Shown here: positions 17,581 through 26,284 of the stretch, in pieces | How the letters are laid out: every line of letters starts with the position of its first letter | Position numbering within the stretch: position 1 is the first letter of the stretch | DNA from: Flavobacterium microcysteis | GTDB lineage: Bacteria; Bacteroidota; Bacteroidia; Flavobacteriales; Flavobacteriaceae | Direction: 5' to 3' | Assembly (NCBI RefSeq): GCF_006385255.1 | Contig: NZ_VFJE01000049.1 | Coordinates: 1-64,000, forward strand | Length of the DNA: 64,000 bases | The notes under the pieces: model-generated | What the model saw: the letters and a program-made list of their open reading frames with translations, nothing else | Database searches by the model: none | What the model was told of the DNA's origin: nothing | Position numbers and translations under genes: made by a program

Positions 17581-19050
17581 ATGAAAAAAATAGCCTTTAT
17601 ATTTGGTTTATTACTATGCTCTTTAGGAATAAACGCACAGATAGTTGTACTGGATGCGGGTCATGGTTATGGAACCAGCACAAGTGACAATCCTGACGGA
17701 AGAACGGCCACAGAAATAGAAACAGCTCTTGCTGTTGCCCAAAAAACAAAAGCCCTGATCGATAACAGCTGTACATGGACCGTACATCTTACAAGAACAA
17801 CTAACGTAAACGGATGGATTTCTGTCAATCAGAGAGCTACAATGTCTAATAACTGGAATGCTGACCGTCTTTTGAGTATTCACTGTAATGCAGGCGGAGG
17901 AACCGGAACAGAGACTTTCTATTGTACAGCCGATGATACCAATACGGCACCTGATATTGCTTTTGCACAGAAAATTCAGGCCGATATGGTCACACACGGT
18001 TCCTGGACTAACAGACGTTGTGTGGAAGACAACAGCTTTTTAGCTTACCATTTGGGAGTTCTAAGATATTCTTCTGCGACTGCCTGTTTGAATGAAATCG
18101 GTTTTGTCGATACTACTTCAGATGCTGCAAAACTAAACAGCAATACCTGGAGAGACAGTTTCGCTCTTGCCTATTTTAACGCTTTCAAATCCAACCTAAA
18201 CCTTACTTGTACTGCTGTAGCCGCTCCGGGAACTTTCTCGCTAACACTTACGCCAGAATGTAGCGGAACTGCTACTCAAAACCGTTTAAACTGGACAGCT
18301 TCAAGCAATGCGACTGGATATGATATTTACAGAAACGGTGCATTATATGCCAGCAATATTACTGGAACACAGTACATCAACACGCTTGTAACCGGCGGAA
18401 CTACTTATACCTATTATGTTATTGCTAAAAATGCTTCTGGAACAAGAACCAACTCTAACGGAACACTTTCAGCTGCTACTCTGGTATGTAATGCAACACC
18501 GGGAAGTTTCACTATGTCTGCAACAGCAACTTGCAGTGGATCACAAAGCGCTATCAACGTTACCTGGACGACTTCTAGCAACGCTACTTCTTATGATATT
18601 TACAGAAACGGAAATCTATATGCTCCAGATGTTACAGGAAATGCATTCCTAAATACGTATCTGATTACTGCCGGAACTAGCTATTCTTACTATATCAAGG
18701 CAAAAAATGCCAACGGTTCTATCAACAATTCTAACGGAACATTGAGCCGAACTGCTATAAGTTGTTCAGCCAGAGCTGCAAGTCCTATAGAAAAATCTGC
18801 TGTATTAGACGTGAAAATCTATCCAAATCCAAACAACGGACAGTTTACAATTACCGTTGATAAAGCTTCTGCGAGCGATGTTCATTATTCGATATATGAT
18901 ATTACAGGCAAAGTAATAGAATCGAAAAACATTGAAAGTGATGGTCGTTTGGAAACTGCTGTCGATATTTCAAGACTTCCATCCGGAACTTACATTATCA
19001 ACGTAACGACAGACAATCAAGAATTTACTAAAAAGATTATCAAAAACTAA
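17581..19050 (+). CDS. N-acetylmuramoyl-L-alanine amidase with two Fn3-like domains and a T9SS sorting domain
   Basis: 489 residues. Signal peptide (about 1-20, ending INAQ), then an Amidase_3 catalytic domain (about 21-210) with VVLDAGHGYG (zinc His), the candidate ligand Glu in TEIETAL, SIHCNAGGG (zinc His) and CLNEIGFVDT. Two similar Fn3-like modules follow, each with ATGYDIYRNG or ATSYDIYRNG. The C-terminal 80 residues (VKIYPNPNNGQFTI to the final KKIIKN) are a type A T9SS sorting signal. It should cleave the amide bond between MurNAc and the stem peptide, outside the cell or on its surface. Confidence 0.9.
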   Translation: MKKIAFIFGLLLCSLGINAQIVVLDAGHGYGTSTSDNPDGRTATEIETALAVAQKTKALIDNSCTWTVHLTRTTNVNGWISVNQRATMSNNWNADRLLSIHCNAGGGTGTETFYCTADDTNTAPDIAFAQKIQADMVTHGSWTNRRCVEDNSFLAYHLGVLRYSSATACLNEIGFVDTTSDAAKLNSNTWRDSFALAYFNAFKSNLNLTCTAVAAPGTFSLTLTPECSGTATQNRLNWTASSNATGYDIYRNGALYASNITGTQYINTLVTGGTTYTYYVIAKNASGTRTNSNGTLSAATLVCNATPGSFTMSATATCSGSQSAINVTWTTSSNATSYDIYRNGNLYAPDVTGNAFLNTYLITAGTSYSYYIKAKNANGSINNSNGTLSRTAISCSARAASPIEKSAVLDVKIYPNPNNGQFTITVDKASASDVHYSIYDITGKVIESKNIESDGRLETAVDISRLPSGTYIINVTTDNQEFTKKIIKN

Positions 19051-19073
19051 TAATTCTTTTTAATCCAAAATAG

Positions 19074-19102
19074 AAATCTGGAGTCCAAAAGACTCCAGAT
19101 TT
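19074..19102 (+). terminator. Amidase gene terminator
   Basis: AAATCTGGAGTC (19074-19085), loop CAAAA, GACTCCAGATTT (19091-19102), then T-run. It separates this unit from the arginine operon. Confidence 0.9.
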
Positions 19103-19168
19103 TTTTGTTACATTTATACAACATTTTGTTAAAAACTATCAATACTAAAAATTATTATATTTTTTGTG

Positions 19169-19176
19169 TACATTTG
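19169..19176 (+). promoter_or_regulatory. -7 box of the arginine operon promoter
   Basis: TACATTTG matches TAnnTTTG. Transcription would begin about 19181-19184, essentially at the ATG of the leader peptide, so that message would be leaderless. No good -33 element is seen at the usual distance. Confidence 0.6.
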
Positions 19177-19181
19177 CACCG

Positions 19182-19259
19182 ATGAATAATTACAAGTTAC
19201 ATACAACTTCTATCCTACGGACATTTCCTGCACAAACTTTGCGGGTTGTGCGGTCATAA
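19182..19259 (+). CDS. Arginine-operon leader peptide (25 aa)
   Basis: A short reading frame starting MNNYKLHTTSILR and ending LRVVRS, with TAA at 19257-19259. Its three Arg codons (19218, 19242, 19251) are all CGG, a codon that appears uncommon in the neighbouring genes. The ATG lies five bases after the -7 box. The second half of the frame overlaps the 5' arm of a terminator-like stem (19234-19277). I infer an attenuation leader: ribosomes stalled at CGG would stop the stem forming, so the operon is read when charged tRNA-Arg is scarce. It is too short for family recognition. Confidence 0.65.
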   Translation: MNNYKLHTTSILRTFPAQTLRVVRS

Positions 19260-19310
19260 TCTGTACCGCCAAAGTTTAACGAGTCCGAAACTTTTATTCA
19301 TTTTTTCACT
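19218..19310 (+). promoter_or_regulatory. Attenuator-like RNA structure upstream of the arginine operon
   Basis: Main stem: AAACTTTGCGG (19234-19244) pairs with CCGCCAAAGTTT (19266-19277) with one bulged C. An outer helix CGGAC (19218-19222) with GTCCG (19283-19287) closes it, and a T-rich tail follows (19291-19305). An alternative hairpin GCACAA (19230-19235)/TTGTGC (19246-19251) conflicts with the main stem when fully formed, so two states are possible. The Arg codons lie in the 5' arms. The remaining leader to 19506 has smaller hairpins (around 19341-19357 and 19393-19407) and no other frame I can support. Confidence 0.6.
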
Positions 19311-19506
19311 TTTCAGTTTTGAAATTTCCAATCTTTTTACAGGGATATTACTATCCTGACTTTACTACAATATCGTTATTTTTTTCAGCTTCGGCCAGTT
19401 TCCGGCCCTAGGTCTGCTATATTTCTATGAAATAGGTCCGTCCTGTTTCTTTCCTCCGCATTCTTTATAATCATCTTATTTTTTAACCCAATCTTACATT
19501 TAAAAA

Positions 19507-20115
19507 ATGAATGTAACCATCTGTATTGCTCAAAAAGAGCACTATAAGTTCGCACAGGAAATTTGCGATACCATGGAAGCTTCGGCACTTTTGAGAGGCA
19601 CTGGAATTGCCAAAAGATCGCCAGAATACATCCAGAAAAAGATGCAAAACAACGATGCCATAATCGCCTTGGAAAATGGAAAATTCGCAGGTTTCTGCTA
19701 CATTGAAAGCTGGGAACACGGGCAGTTTGTAGCAAATTCCGGACTCATCGTGCATCCTGATTTTCGCCATCTCGGACTTGCAAAAAAAATCAAGACAAAA
19801 GTCTTCGAGTACTCTCAGGAAAAATATCCCGGAGCAAAAATTTTCGGGATTACAACAGGTTTGGCGGTAATGAAAATCAATTCCGATTTGGGATACAAAC
19901 CCGTTCCTTTTTCTGAACTCACTGCCGATCCTACCTTTTGGGCCGGATGCAAAGGCTGTACCAATTATGACATCCTGGAACGAAAAGAATTCAAAATGTG
20001 CCTTTGCACAGGGATGCTTTATGACCCGGAAAACAAAAAGCCGGAAGAAGTGAAATTCAATAAAAAAGTGCTGACAAGATTGAAACAAATCAAGCAGACA
20101 TTTCTAAAAAAATAA
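19507..20115 (+). CDS. GNAT acyltransferase of the arginine operon, candidate N-acylglutamate synthase
   Basis: 202 residues of GNAT fold: GKFAGFCYIESWEHGQFVANSGLIVHPDFRHLGLAKKIK contains the acetyl-CoA pyrophosphate loop (RHLGLAKK). A Cys-rich segment FWAGCKGCTNYD and a basic tail follow. As first gene of an otherwise complete arginine operon lacking argA and argJ, it most likely makes the N-acylated glutamate that starts the linear pathway. Whether it uses acetyl-CoA or succinyl-CoA cannot be read from the sequence, but the argF' residue noted below leans to succinyl. It lies 4 bases before argG. Confidence 0.75.
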   Translation: MNVTICIAQKEHYKFAQEICDTMEASALLRGTGIAKRSPEYIQKKMQNNDAIIALENGKFAGFCYIESWEHGQFVANSGLIVHPDFRHLGLAKKIKTKVFEYSQEKYPGAKIFGITTGLAVMKINSDLGYKPVPFSELTADPTFWAGCKGCTNYDILERKEFKMCLCTGMLYDPENKKPEEVKFNKKVLTRLKQIKQTFLKK

Positions 20116-20119
20116 TCTA

Positions 20120-21313
20120 ATGAAAAAAGTAGTTTTAGCCTATAGCGGCGGTTTGGATACCTCATTCTGCCTAAAATATCTGAAAAATGAAAAGCAACTG
20201 GAAGTCCATACCATACTGATAAATACAGGAGGTTTTGATACCGAAGAATTAAATGCTATCGAAAAAAGAGCTTATGAATTGGGGAGCGCCCAACATATCA
20301 ATCTGGATATCATTGACCATTACTATGAAAAAGCTATCAAGTTTTTAGTCTTTGGAAATGTACTAAAAAACAACACCTATCCCCTATCTGTAAGTGCAGA
20401 AAGAGTTTTTCAGGCTATAGAAACCGTAAAATATGCAAAAAAAATAGGTGCTTCGGCTATTGCTCATGGCAGTACCGGTGCCGGAAACGACCAGATTCGT
20501 TTTGACCTGATTTTCCAGACAATTGCACCCGAACTGGAAATCATTACGCCAATCAGGGATTTGAAATTGTCTCGTCAGGAAGAAGTCGACTATCTTCAGA
20601 AAAATGGGGTGGATTATTCCTGGGAAAAAGCACAATATTCAATCAATAAAGGCATCTGGGGAACAAGTGTTGGTGGTAAAGAAACACTGACATCTAACTT
20701 GTCATTGCCTGAAAGTGCTTATCCGTCACAGCTTCAAAAAACGGAATCGGAAAAAATCACACTCCATTTCAAAAAGGGCGAAATCATTGGTATTAACGAT
20801 GAATTTGACAAACCAACGGCCATTATTACCCAATTGGAAAAATTAGCCAGCGCCTTTGCTATTGGAAGAGACATTCATGTTGGCGATACGATTATCGGCA
20901 TCAAAGGAAGAGTCGGTTTTGAAGCAGCAGCCCCATTGATTATCCTAAAAGCACACCACCTGTTGGAAAAACACACCCTTGGAAAATGGCAGCAATATTG
21001 GAAAGAACAGCTGGGCAATTGGTATGGCATGCTTTTTCATGAAGGGCAATTTTTAGATCCTGTGATGAGAAACATCGAAACCTTTTTAGAAGACACGCAA
21101 AAAAATGTAACAGGAACTGTGACTGTAACTCTAAAGCCGTATCATTTTTCGTTAGACGGAATCGAATCAGAACACGACCTAATGAACAGCAAATTTGGCC
21201 AATATGGTGAAATAAACAATGCCTGGACGGCTGACGATGCCAAAGGTTTTATCAAAATTCTTGGCAATGCCCAGTCTATTTATTCACAAGTAAATTCCAT
21301 CGATTATGATTAA
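20120..21313 (+). CDS. argG: Argininosuccinate synthase
   Basis: 397 residues. The N-terminal ATP-pyrophosphatase signature AYSGGLDTSFCLKYL is intact, with IAHGSTGAGNDQIRFD in the substrate region. It joins citrulline and aspartate with ATP to argininosuccinate, the penultimate step. The stop overlaps the start of argC by 8 bp. Confidence 0.95.
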   Translation: MKKVVLAYSGGLDTSFCLKYLKNEKQLEVHTILINTGGFDTEELNAIEKRAYELGSAQHINLDIIDHYYEKAIKFLVFGNVLKNNTYPLSVSAERVFQAIETVKYAKKIGASAIAHGSTGAGNDQIRFDLIFQTIAPELEIITPIRDLKLSRQEEVDYLQKNGVDYSWEKAQYSINKGIWGTSVGGKETLTSNLSLPESAYPSQLQKTESEKITLHFKKGEIIGINDEFDKPTAIITQLEKLASAFAIGRDIHVGDTIIGIKGRVGFEAAAPLIILKAHHLLEKHTLGKWQQYWKEQLGNWYGMLFHEGQFLDPVMRNIETFLEDTQKNVTGTVTVTLKPYHFSLDGIESEHDLMNSKFGQYGEINNAWTADDAKGFIKILGNAQSIYSQVNSIDYD

Positions 21314-22283
21314 AGCAGGAATTATAGGTGGTGCCGGTTATACTTCGGGCGAATTGCTTCGAATTCTGGTAAACCATCCCAAAGTAGAAATTGATTTTGT
21401 TTTCAGTACCTCACAGGCTAGAAAACCTTTGACGGCTGCACATCCAGATTTGATAGGTGAAACCGATTTGGTGTTTACAGACAAAATAAACACTGATGTA
21501 AATGTCGTATTCCTATGTCTGGGACACGGAAAATCAAAAGCTTTTTTAGAAAATAACGAATTTGCTTTGCATACCAGAATCATCGATCTGAGCAATGATT
21601 TTCGTCTTGACAATGATGCAAATTTTAATTCTAAAGTTTTTGTGTATGGCCTGCCAGAGCTGAATAAAAATAAAATAGTTGCCACAAAATACATTGCCAA
21701 TCCGGGATGTTTTGCAACGGCTATCCAACTTGCGCTTTTGCCGTTAGCTTCAGGCGGTTTGTTAGAAAATGATATCCATATCAATGCCGTTACCGGAAGT
21801 ACCGGAGCCGGAGTGCAGCTTTCGGAAACTACACATCATAGTTGGAGAAATTCGAATATTTCTCATTATAAAGCTTTTGAGCACCAACATCTGGCAGAAA
21901 TAAAACAAAGCCTGAACAGTTTGCAGAAAGACTTTGGAAAAGAAATACTATTCATCCCGAATCGTGGCGAATTTACCCGAGGCATTTTTGCAACGCTCTA
22001 TACTAAAACAAGTAAGAGCAAAGAGGAATTGGTTGATCTGTACCAGACATTTTACAAAGAACATCCTTTTGTATGGGTTACAGCTGAAGACATCAGCCTA
22101 AAAATGGCAGTGCAGACCAACAAATGCATCCTTAGTCTGGAGAAAAAAGGAGATTATCTTTTGGTCACTTCAATTATCGATAACCTGTTAAAAGGAGCAT
22201 CTGGCCAAGCCGTACAGAACATGAACCTAATGTTTGGACTTGAAGAAACAACAGGATTAAAATTAAAATCCAGCGGTTTTTAA
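21306..22283 (+). CDS. argC: N-acyl-gamma-glutamyl-phosphate reductase
   Basis: 325 residues. The Rossmann motif GIIGGAGYTSGELLRIL is at the N-terminus, the catalytic Cys is in NPGCFATAIQLALLPL, and the HHSWRNSNISHYKAFEHQH segment carries the conserved His region. It reduces the acyl phosphate made by ArgB to the semialdehyde with NADPH. It overlaps argG and is followed after 21 bases by argD. Confidence 0.95.
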   Translation: MIKAGIIGGAGYTSGELLRILVNHPKVEIDFVFSTSQARKPLTAAHPDLIGETDLVFTDKINTDVNVVFLCLGHGKSKAFLENNEFALHTRIIDLSNDFRLDNDANFNSKVFVYGLPELNKNKIVATKYIANPGCFATAIQLALLPLASGGLLENDIHINAVTGSTGAGVQLSETTHHSWRNSNISHYKAFEHQHLAEIKQSLNSLQKDFGKEILFIPNRGEFTRGIFATLYTKTSKSKEELVDLYQTFYKEHPFVWVTAEDISLKMAVQTNKCILSLEKKGDYLLVTSIIDNLLKGASGQAVQNMNLMFGLEETTGLKLKSSGF

Positions 22284-22304
22284 ATAATAAAAAGTAAAAG
22301 AAAA

Positions 22305-23441
22305 ATGAGCTTATTTAACGTATATCCAATATATAACATTACACCAATCAAAGCCTTTGGAGCTAAAGTATGGGACGACAAAAACCAGGAGTATCTTGAT
22401 TTTTATGGCGGTCATGGCGTAATTTCGGTAGGACATTCGCATCCAAACTATGTAAAAGCCATCCAGTCACAGGTTGAAAAAATTGGGTTTTATTCCAATT
22501 CCATCCAAAATCCGTTACAGGAAGCCTTTGCAAAGAAATTAACCGAAGTATCTGCCTACCCAGATTACAGTGTGTTTTTATGCAATTCAGGTGCAGAAGC
22601 TAATGAAAACGCCTTAAAGCTGGCTTCTTTCCATAATAAAAAATCAAAAGTGATTGCTTTTCATAAAAGCTTTCACGGGAGAACTTCTGCTGCTGTTGCC
22701 GTAACCGACAATCCATCCATCATAGCACCAATTAACGCCAATCACGAGGTTTTGTTTTTACCACTAAATGATATGGAATTAGTCAAAAAAGCAGTTTCAG
22801 AAAATGAAATCTCGGCAATCATCATTGAAGGAATTCAAGGTGTTGGCGGGCTTGACGAAGGAACTACTGAGTTTTTTCAAGGATTAGAAGAAATCTGCAA
22901 TACCAATGACATTATTCTGATTTTAGATGAAATCCAAAGCGGCTACGGCCGTTCCGGAAAATTCTTTGCACACCAACATCACAACATCAAGCCTGATATT
23001 ATTACGATGGCAAAAGGTATGGGCAATGGATTTCCTATTGGCGGGCTGCTCATAAGTCCGAAGTTCACAGCTTCGTTTGGTTTGCTTGGAACCACTTTTG
23101 GTGGCAACCATCTTTCCTGCGCATCTGCATTAGCAGTTTTGGAAATAATGGAAGAGGAAGCTGTTTTGGAAAATGTAAAAAAACAATCCGATTATTTTAT
23201 CGAAGCGGTTTCAAAAATTCCTCAAATAAAAAAGATAAAAGGAAAAGGCCTGATGCTTGGCCTAGAGTTTGATTTTGATGTGGCAGAACTGCGCAAAAAA
23301 TTAGTCTATGAGCAGTTTATTTTCACAGGAAATGCTTCCCAAAAGAATCTGCTAAGGATACTTCCGCCACTTCTTATTACTGAAACTGAAATTGACCGAT
23401 TTGTTATCGGGCTAAAAAATGCACTGCAATCTTTAAATTAA
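22305..23441 (+). CDS. argD: Acylornithine aminotransferase
   Basis: 378 residues, class III PLP aminotransferase: YLDFYGGHGVISVGHSHP, FHGRTSAAVAVT, ILDEIQSGYGRSGKFFAH and the PLP lysine in MAKGMGNGFPIGG. It converts the N-acylglutamate semialdehyde to N-acylornithine using glutamate. Its place between argC and argF' decides the assignment over other class III aminotransferases. Confidence 0.9.
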   Translation: MSLFNVYPIYNITPIKAFGAKVWDDKNQEYLDFYGGHGVISVGHSHPNYVKAIQSQVEKIGFYSNSIQNPLQEAFAKKLTEVSAYPDYSVFLCNSGAEANENALKLASFHNKKSKVIAFHKSFHGRTSAAVAVTDNPSIIAPINANHEVLFLPLNDMELVKKAVSENEISAIIIEGIQGVGGLDEGTTEFFQGLEEICNTNDIILILDEIQSGYGRSGKFFAHQHHNIKPDIITMAKGMGNGFPIGGLLISPKFTASFGLLGTTFGGNHLSCASALAVLEIMEEEAVLENVKKQSDYFIEAVSKIPQIKKIKGKGLMLGLEFDFDVAELRKKLVYEQFIFTGNASQKNLLRILPPLLITETEIDRFVIGLKNALQSLN

Positions 23442-23446
23442 AACAA

Positions 23447-24397
23447 ATGAAAAAGTTCACTACTGTAGACGATATAAATGATTTGGACGAACTGATTTTA
23501 ACTGCCAAAAAAATTAAGTCAGATCCTTTTGGAAATTCCGATTTGGGTAAAAATAAAACACTTGGTCTATTGTTTTTCAACCCGAGCCTTAGAACAAGAT
23601 TAAGTACACAAAAAGCTGCGTTGAATCTCGGCATGGATTGTATCGTGATGAACCTCAATACGGAAGGTTGGTCGCTCGAATTTGAAGATGGTACAATTAT
23701 GGACGGCAATACCGCAGAACACATCAAAGAAGCAGCACAAGTTATATCCCAATACTGTGATATTGTTGGCGTGAGAAGCTTCCCTACCCTAACCGATAAA
23801 GAAAAAGACGAAGAAGAACAGGTTATCAGTGCTTTTACGAAATATGCTTCTGTTCCGGTAATCAGCCTTGAAGGTGCTACTGAACACCCACTCCAAGCCG
23901 TTGCAGATGCGTTGACTATACAGGAATACAAGACCAAAAGAAAGCCAAAAGTTGTGCTGACATGGGCTCCGCATCCTAAGGCTTTGCCTCATGCCGTGCC
24001 GAATTCTTTTGTCAAGATTATGAAACTTTCCGGTTATGAGCTTGTAATCGCACATCCCAAGGGATATGAACTGAATCCTGAAATCACAAAAGGAGCAACA
24101 ATCACAAACAATCAGGATGAAGCTTTTAAAAATGCCGATTTTATCTATGCTAAAAATTGGAGCTCCTATAACGATTATGGAAAAATCCTTTCTAAAGACA
24201 TGGATTGGACGGTTACGCAAGAAAAGATGGAATTAACAGCTAATGCCAAGTTCCTGCATTGCCTTCCGGTTAGAAGAAATATGATTGTTTCTGATACAGT
24301 TTTAGATGGCGATAGCTCTATTGTTATTCCACAGGCCAATAACAGGACCTTTGCTGCACAGGCAGTATTGACAAAAATTCTGGAAGATGGAAAATAA
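23447..24397 (+). CDS. argF': N-acetyl- or N-succinylornithine carbamoyltransferase
   Basis: 316 residues. Carbamoyl-phosphate site FFNPSLRTRLST, HPLQAVADALT, and HCLPVRRNMIV near the end are all present. It is close to the Bacteroides fragilis enzyme, which works on N-succinylornithine. The specificity position, Pro90 there and Glu92 in the Xanthomonas acetylornithine enzyme, is Ala90 here (MDGNTAEH). As I recall published mutants, Ala at that site gives succinyl specificity. It makes N-acylcitrulline, which ArgE then deacylates. The end overlaps argB by 11 bp. Confidence 0.9.
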   Translation: MKKFTTVDDINDLDELILTAKKIKSDPFGNSDLGKNKTLGLLFFNPSLRTRLSTQKAALNLGMDCIVMNLNTEGWSLEFEDGTIMDGNTAEHIKEAAQVISQYCDIVGVRSFPTLTDKEKDEEEQVISAFTKYASVPVISLEGATEHPLQAVADALTIQEYKTKRKPKVVLTWAPHPKALPHAVPNSFVKIMKLSGYELVIAHPKGYELNPEITKGATITNNQDEAFKNADFIYAKNWSSYNDYGKILSKDMDWTVTQEKMELTANAKFLHCLPVRRNMIVSDTVLDGDSSIVIPQANNRTFAAQAVLTKILEDGK

Positions 24398-25169
24398 ACC
24401 AAGCCTCAGTATTGTAAAAATCGGTGGTAACGTTATTGACAACGAACAGCTTTTGTCAGAATTCCTTACCGATTTTTCTGAATTGGAAGGATATAAAATC
24501 CTGGTGCATGGCGGTGGCAAAAAAGCCAGCGAAATAGCCGAGAAACTAGGATTAAAACCTTCCTTTTCAAACGGAAGAAGAATTACAGACAAAGCTATGC
24601 TTGATATTACTGTTATGACTTATTCCGGCTTATTAAACAAGCAGATTGTAGCCAAACTGCAACAACTAGGTACGAACAGTATTGGATTTTCCGGTGCGGA
24701 TGGCAACCTTATCCAATCGGAAAAAAGAAAAAATACTGAAATCGATTTTGGGTATGTTGGTGATGTAATCAGTGTAAACAATAAGCTGATTTCTGCATTG
24801 TTATTGCAAGATTGCATCCCTGTTTTTTCTGCGATCACACATGATGGAAAAGGCCAGTTGTTAAATACAAATGCCGATACGATTGCTACAGAAATCGCAA
24901 TTTCCTTATCCAAAGAATATGATGTGGAGCTAATCTATTGTTTTGAGAAAAAAGGCGTTTTGCTTGATTCGGAAAATGAAGACTCAGTTATTGAAGTCCT
25001 TGATTTTGAAAAATACCAAATCTTGAAAAGTGACCAGACCATCCATTCGGGAATGTTGCCCAAACTCGAAAATTGCTTCAAATCACTGAACAATGGCGTT
25101 GATACGATTGTGATTGGAAACCAAAAAGTACTGAAAAACAAAGCAACTGCTACCCAAATAAAATTATAA
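24387..25169 (+). CDS. argB: N-acylglutamate kinase
   Basis: 260 residues of the amino-acid-kinase fold: KIGGNVID, LVHGGGKKASE, a GRRITDKAMLDIT substrate loop and LNTNADTIATEIA for ATP. It phosphorylates the gamma-carboxyl of N-acylglutamate. The N-terminal helix that in some ArgB proteins mediates arginine-sensitive hexamers is absent, so direct feedback inhibition is unlikely. That would leave control to the leader. Confidence 0.95.
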   Translation: MENKPSLSIVKIGGNVIDNEQLLSEFLTDFSELEGYKILVHGGGKKASEIAEKLGLKPSFSNGRRITDKAMLDITVMTYSGLLNKQIVAKLQQLGTNSIGFSGADGNLIQSEKRKNTEIDFGYVGDVISVNNKLISALLLQDCIPVFSAITHDGKGQLLNTNADTIATEIAISLSKEYDVELIYCFEKKGVLLDSENEDSVIEVLDFEKYQILKSDQTIHSGMLPKLENCFKSLNNGVDTIVIGNQKVLKNKATATQIKL

Positions 25170-25180
25170 AGAGAGAAAAC

Positions 25181-26272
25181 ATGACGCATAAAAGCATCGA
25201 AATATTGACCAATGAAGCCATCAGTTTATTAAAACAGCTTATAGAGACACCGTCTTTTTCTTCCGAAGAAGCCCAAACAGCGTTTTTGCTGCAAAACTGG
25301 TTTTATGATAATTCCATTCCGTTTCAGAGAGAAAACAACAATGTCTGGGCTGTAAATTTTCATTATGACGCTTCAAAACCAACACTACTTCTAAATTCTC
25401 ATCATGATACGGTAAAACCAAATGAAGGTTATACTTTAAATCCGTTTGAGGCTATTGAAAAAGATGGGAAATTATTTGGTCTTGGAAGCAATGATGCTGG
25501 TGGTTGCCTGGTATCTTTACTGGCTACATTCACTTATTTTTATGCTCATGACAATCTTCCTTATAACATTTTATTTGCCGGAACTGCCGAAGAAGAAAGC
25601 AGTGGTCCAAACGGGCTGAATGGCTTATTAAAGCATCTTCCTGAAATTGAATGTGCCATTGTGGGCGAACCAACACAAATGCAGCTGGCAATTGCCGAAA
25701 AGGGACTTCTTGTCCTGGATATCATCATCCCAGGAACAGCAAGCCATGCGGCACACCAAAATACAGACAACCCTATTTACAATGCACTTTCTGCTATTGA
25801 ATGGTTCAGGACATATGAATTTGAAAAAATATCTGAAGTATTAGGTCCTGTAAAAATGACCGTTACTCAGATAAATGCCGGAAAACAGCACAATGTTGTA
25901 CCTTCAGAATGCAGCCTCGTTGTGGATATTCGTGTAAACGATTGCTATAGCAATGAAGAAATCCTGAAAGTTCTGCAGCAACATATCAAAGGAAAAATAA
26001 ATCCAAGGTCTATGCATTTGAATGCGTCTTCGATTGACAAAAATCATCCTTTGGTACAAGCAGGAATTTCTTTAGGAAGAAAAACATACGGCTCACCTAC
26101 GCTCTCCGATCAATCGGTTTTGAGTTGTCAATCCATGAAACTAGGACCTGGCGACTCGCTACGATCGCATACTGCTAATGAATTTATTTATCTGGAAGAA
26201 ATAAGGGAAGGTATTCACTTATATACCAAAATTTTATCAGATTTTTTTAATCTAAACAACACAATTACCTAA
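25181..26272 (+). CDS. argE: N-acylornithine/N-acylcitrulline deacylase (M20 family)
   Basis: 363 residues. M20 metallopeptidase motifs: LLNSHHDTVKP (zinc His and Asp), LGSNDAGG, GTAEEESSG (catalytic Glu) and a C-terminal HTANEFIYLEE. Given argF' rather than argF, the true substrate is probably N-acylcitrulline. Presence of argE without argJ means the acyl group is released rather than recycled. Confidence 0.9.
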   Translation: MTHKSIEILTNEAISLLKQLIETPSFSSEEAQTAFLLQNWFYDNSIPFQRENNNVWAVNFHYDASKPTLLLNSHHDTVKPNEGYTLNPFEAIEKDGKLFGLGSNDAGGCLVSLLATFTYFYAHDNLPYNILFAGTAEEESSGPNGLNGLLKHLPEIECAIVGEPTQMQLAIAEKGLLVLDIIIPGTASHAAHQNTDNPIYNALSAIEWFRTYEFEKISEVLGPVKMTVTQINAGKQHNVVPSECSLVVDIRVNDCYSNEEILKVLQQHIKGKINPRSMHLNASSIDKNHPLVQAGISLGRKTYGSPTLSDQSVLSCQSMKLGPGDSLRSHTANEFIYLEEIREGIHLYTKILSDFFNLNNTIT

Positions 26273-26284
26273 ACACACAACACT

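Noticed and set aside
19230..19287. Riboswitch or HDV-like pseudoknot in the arg leader
   Set aside because: Loop 19236-19241 can pair with 19270-19275 as a pseudoknot, but the same bases form a simpler longer stem and the region is translated as a leader peptide. I recognised no known motif.
19494..19516. Hairpin hiding the start codon of the acyltransferase gene
   Set aside because: The stem is seven A/T-rich pairs with a nine-base loop, too weak to claim.
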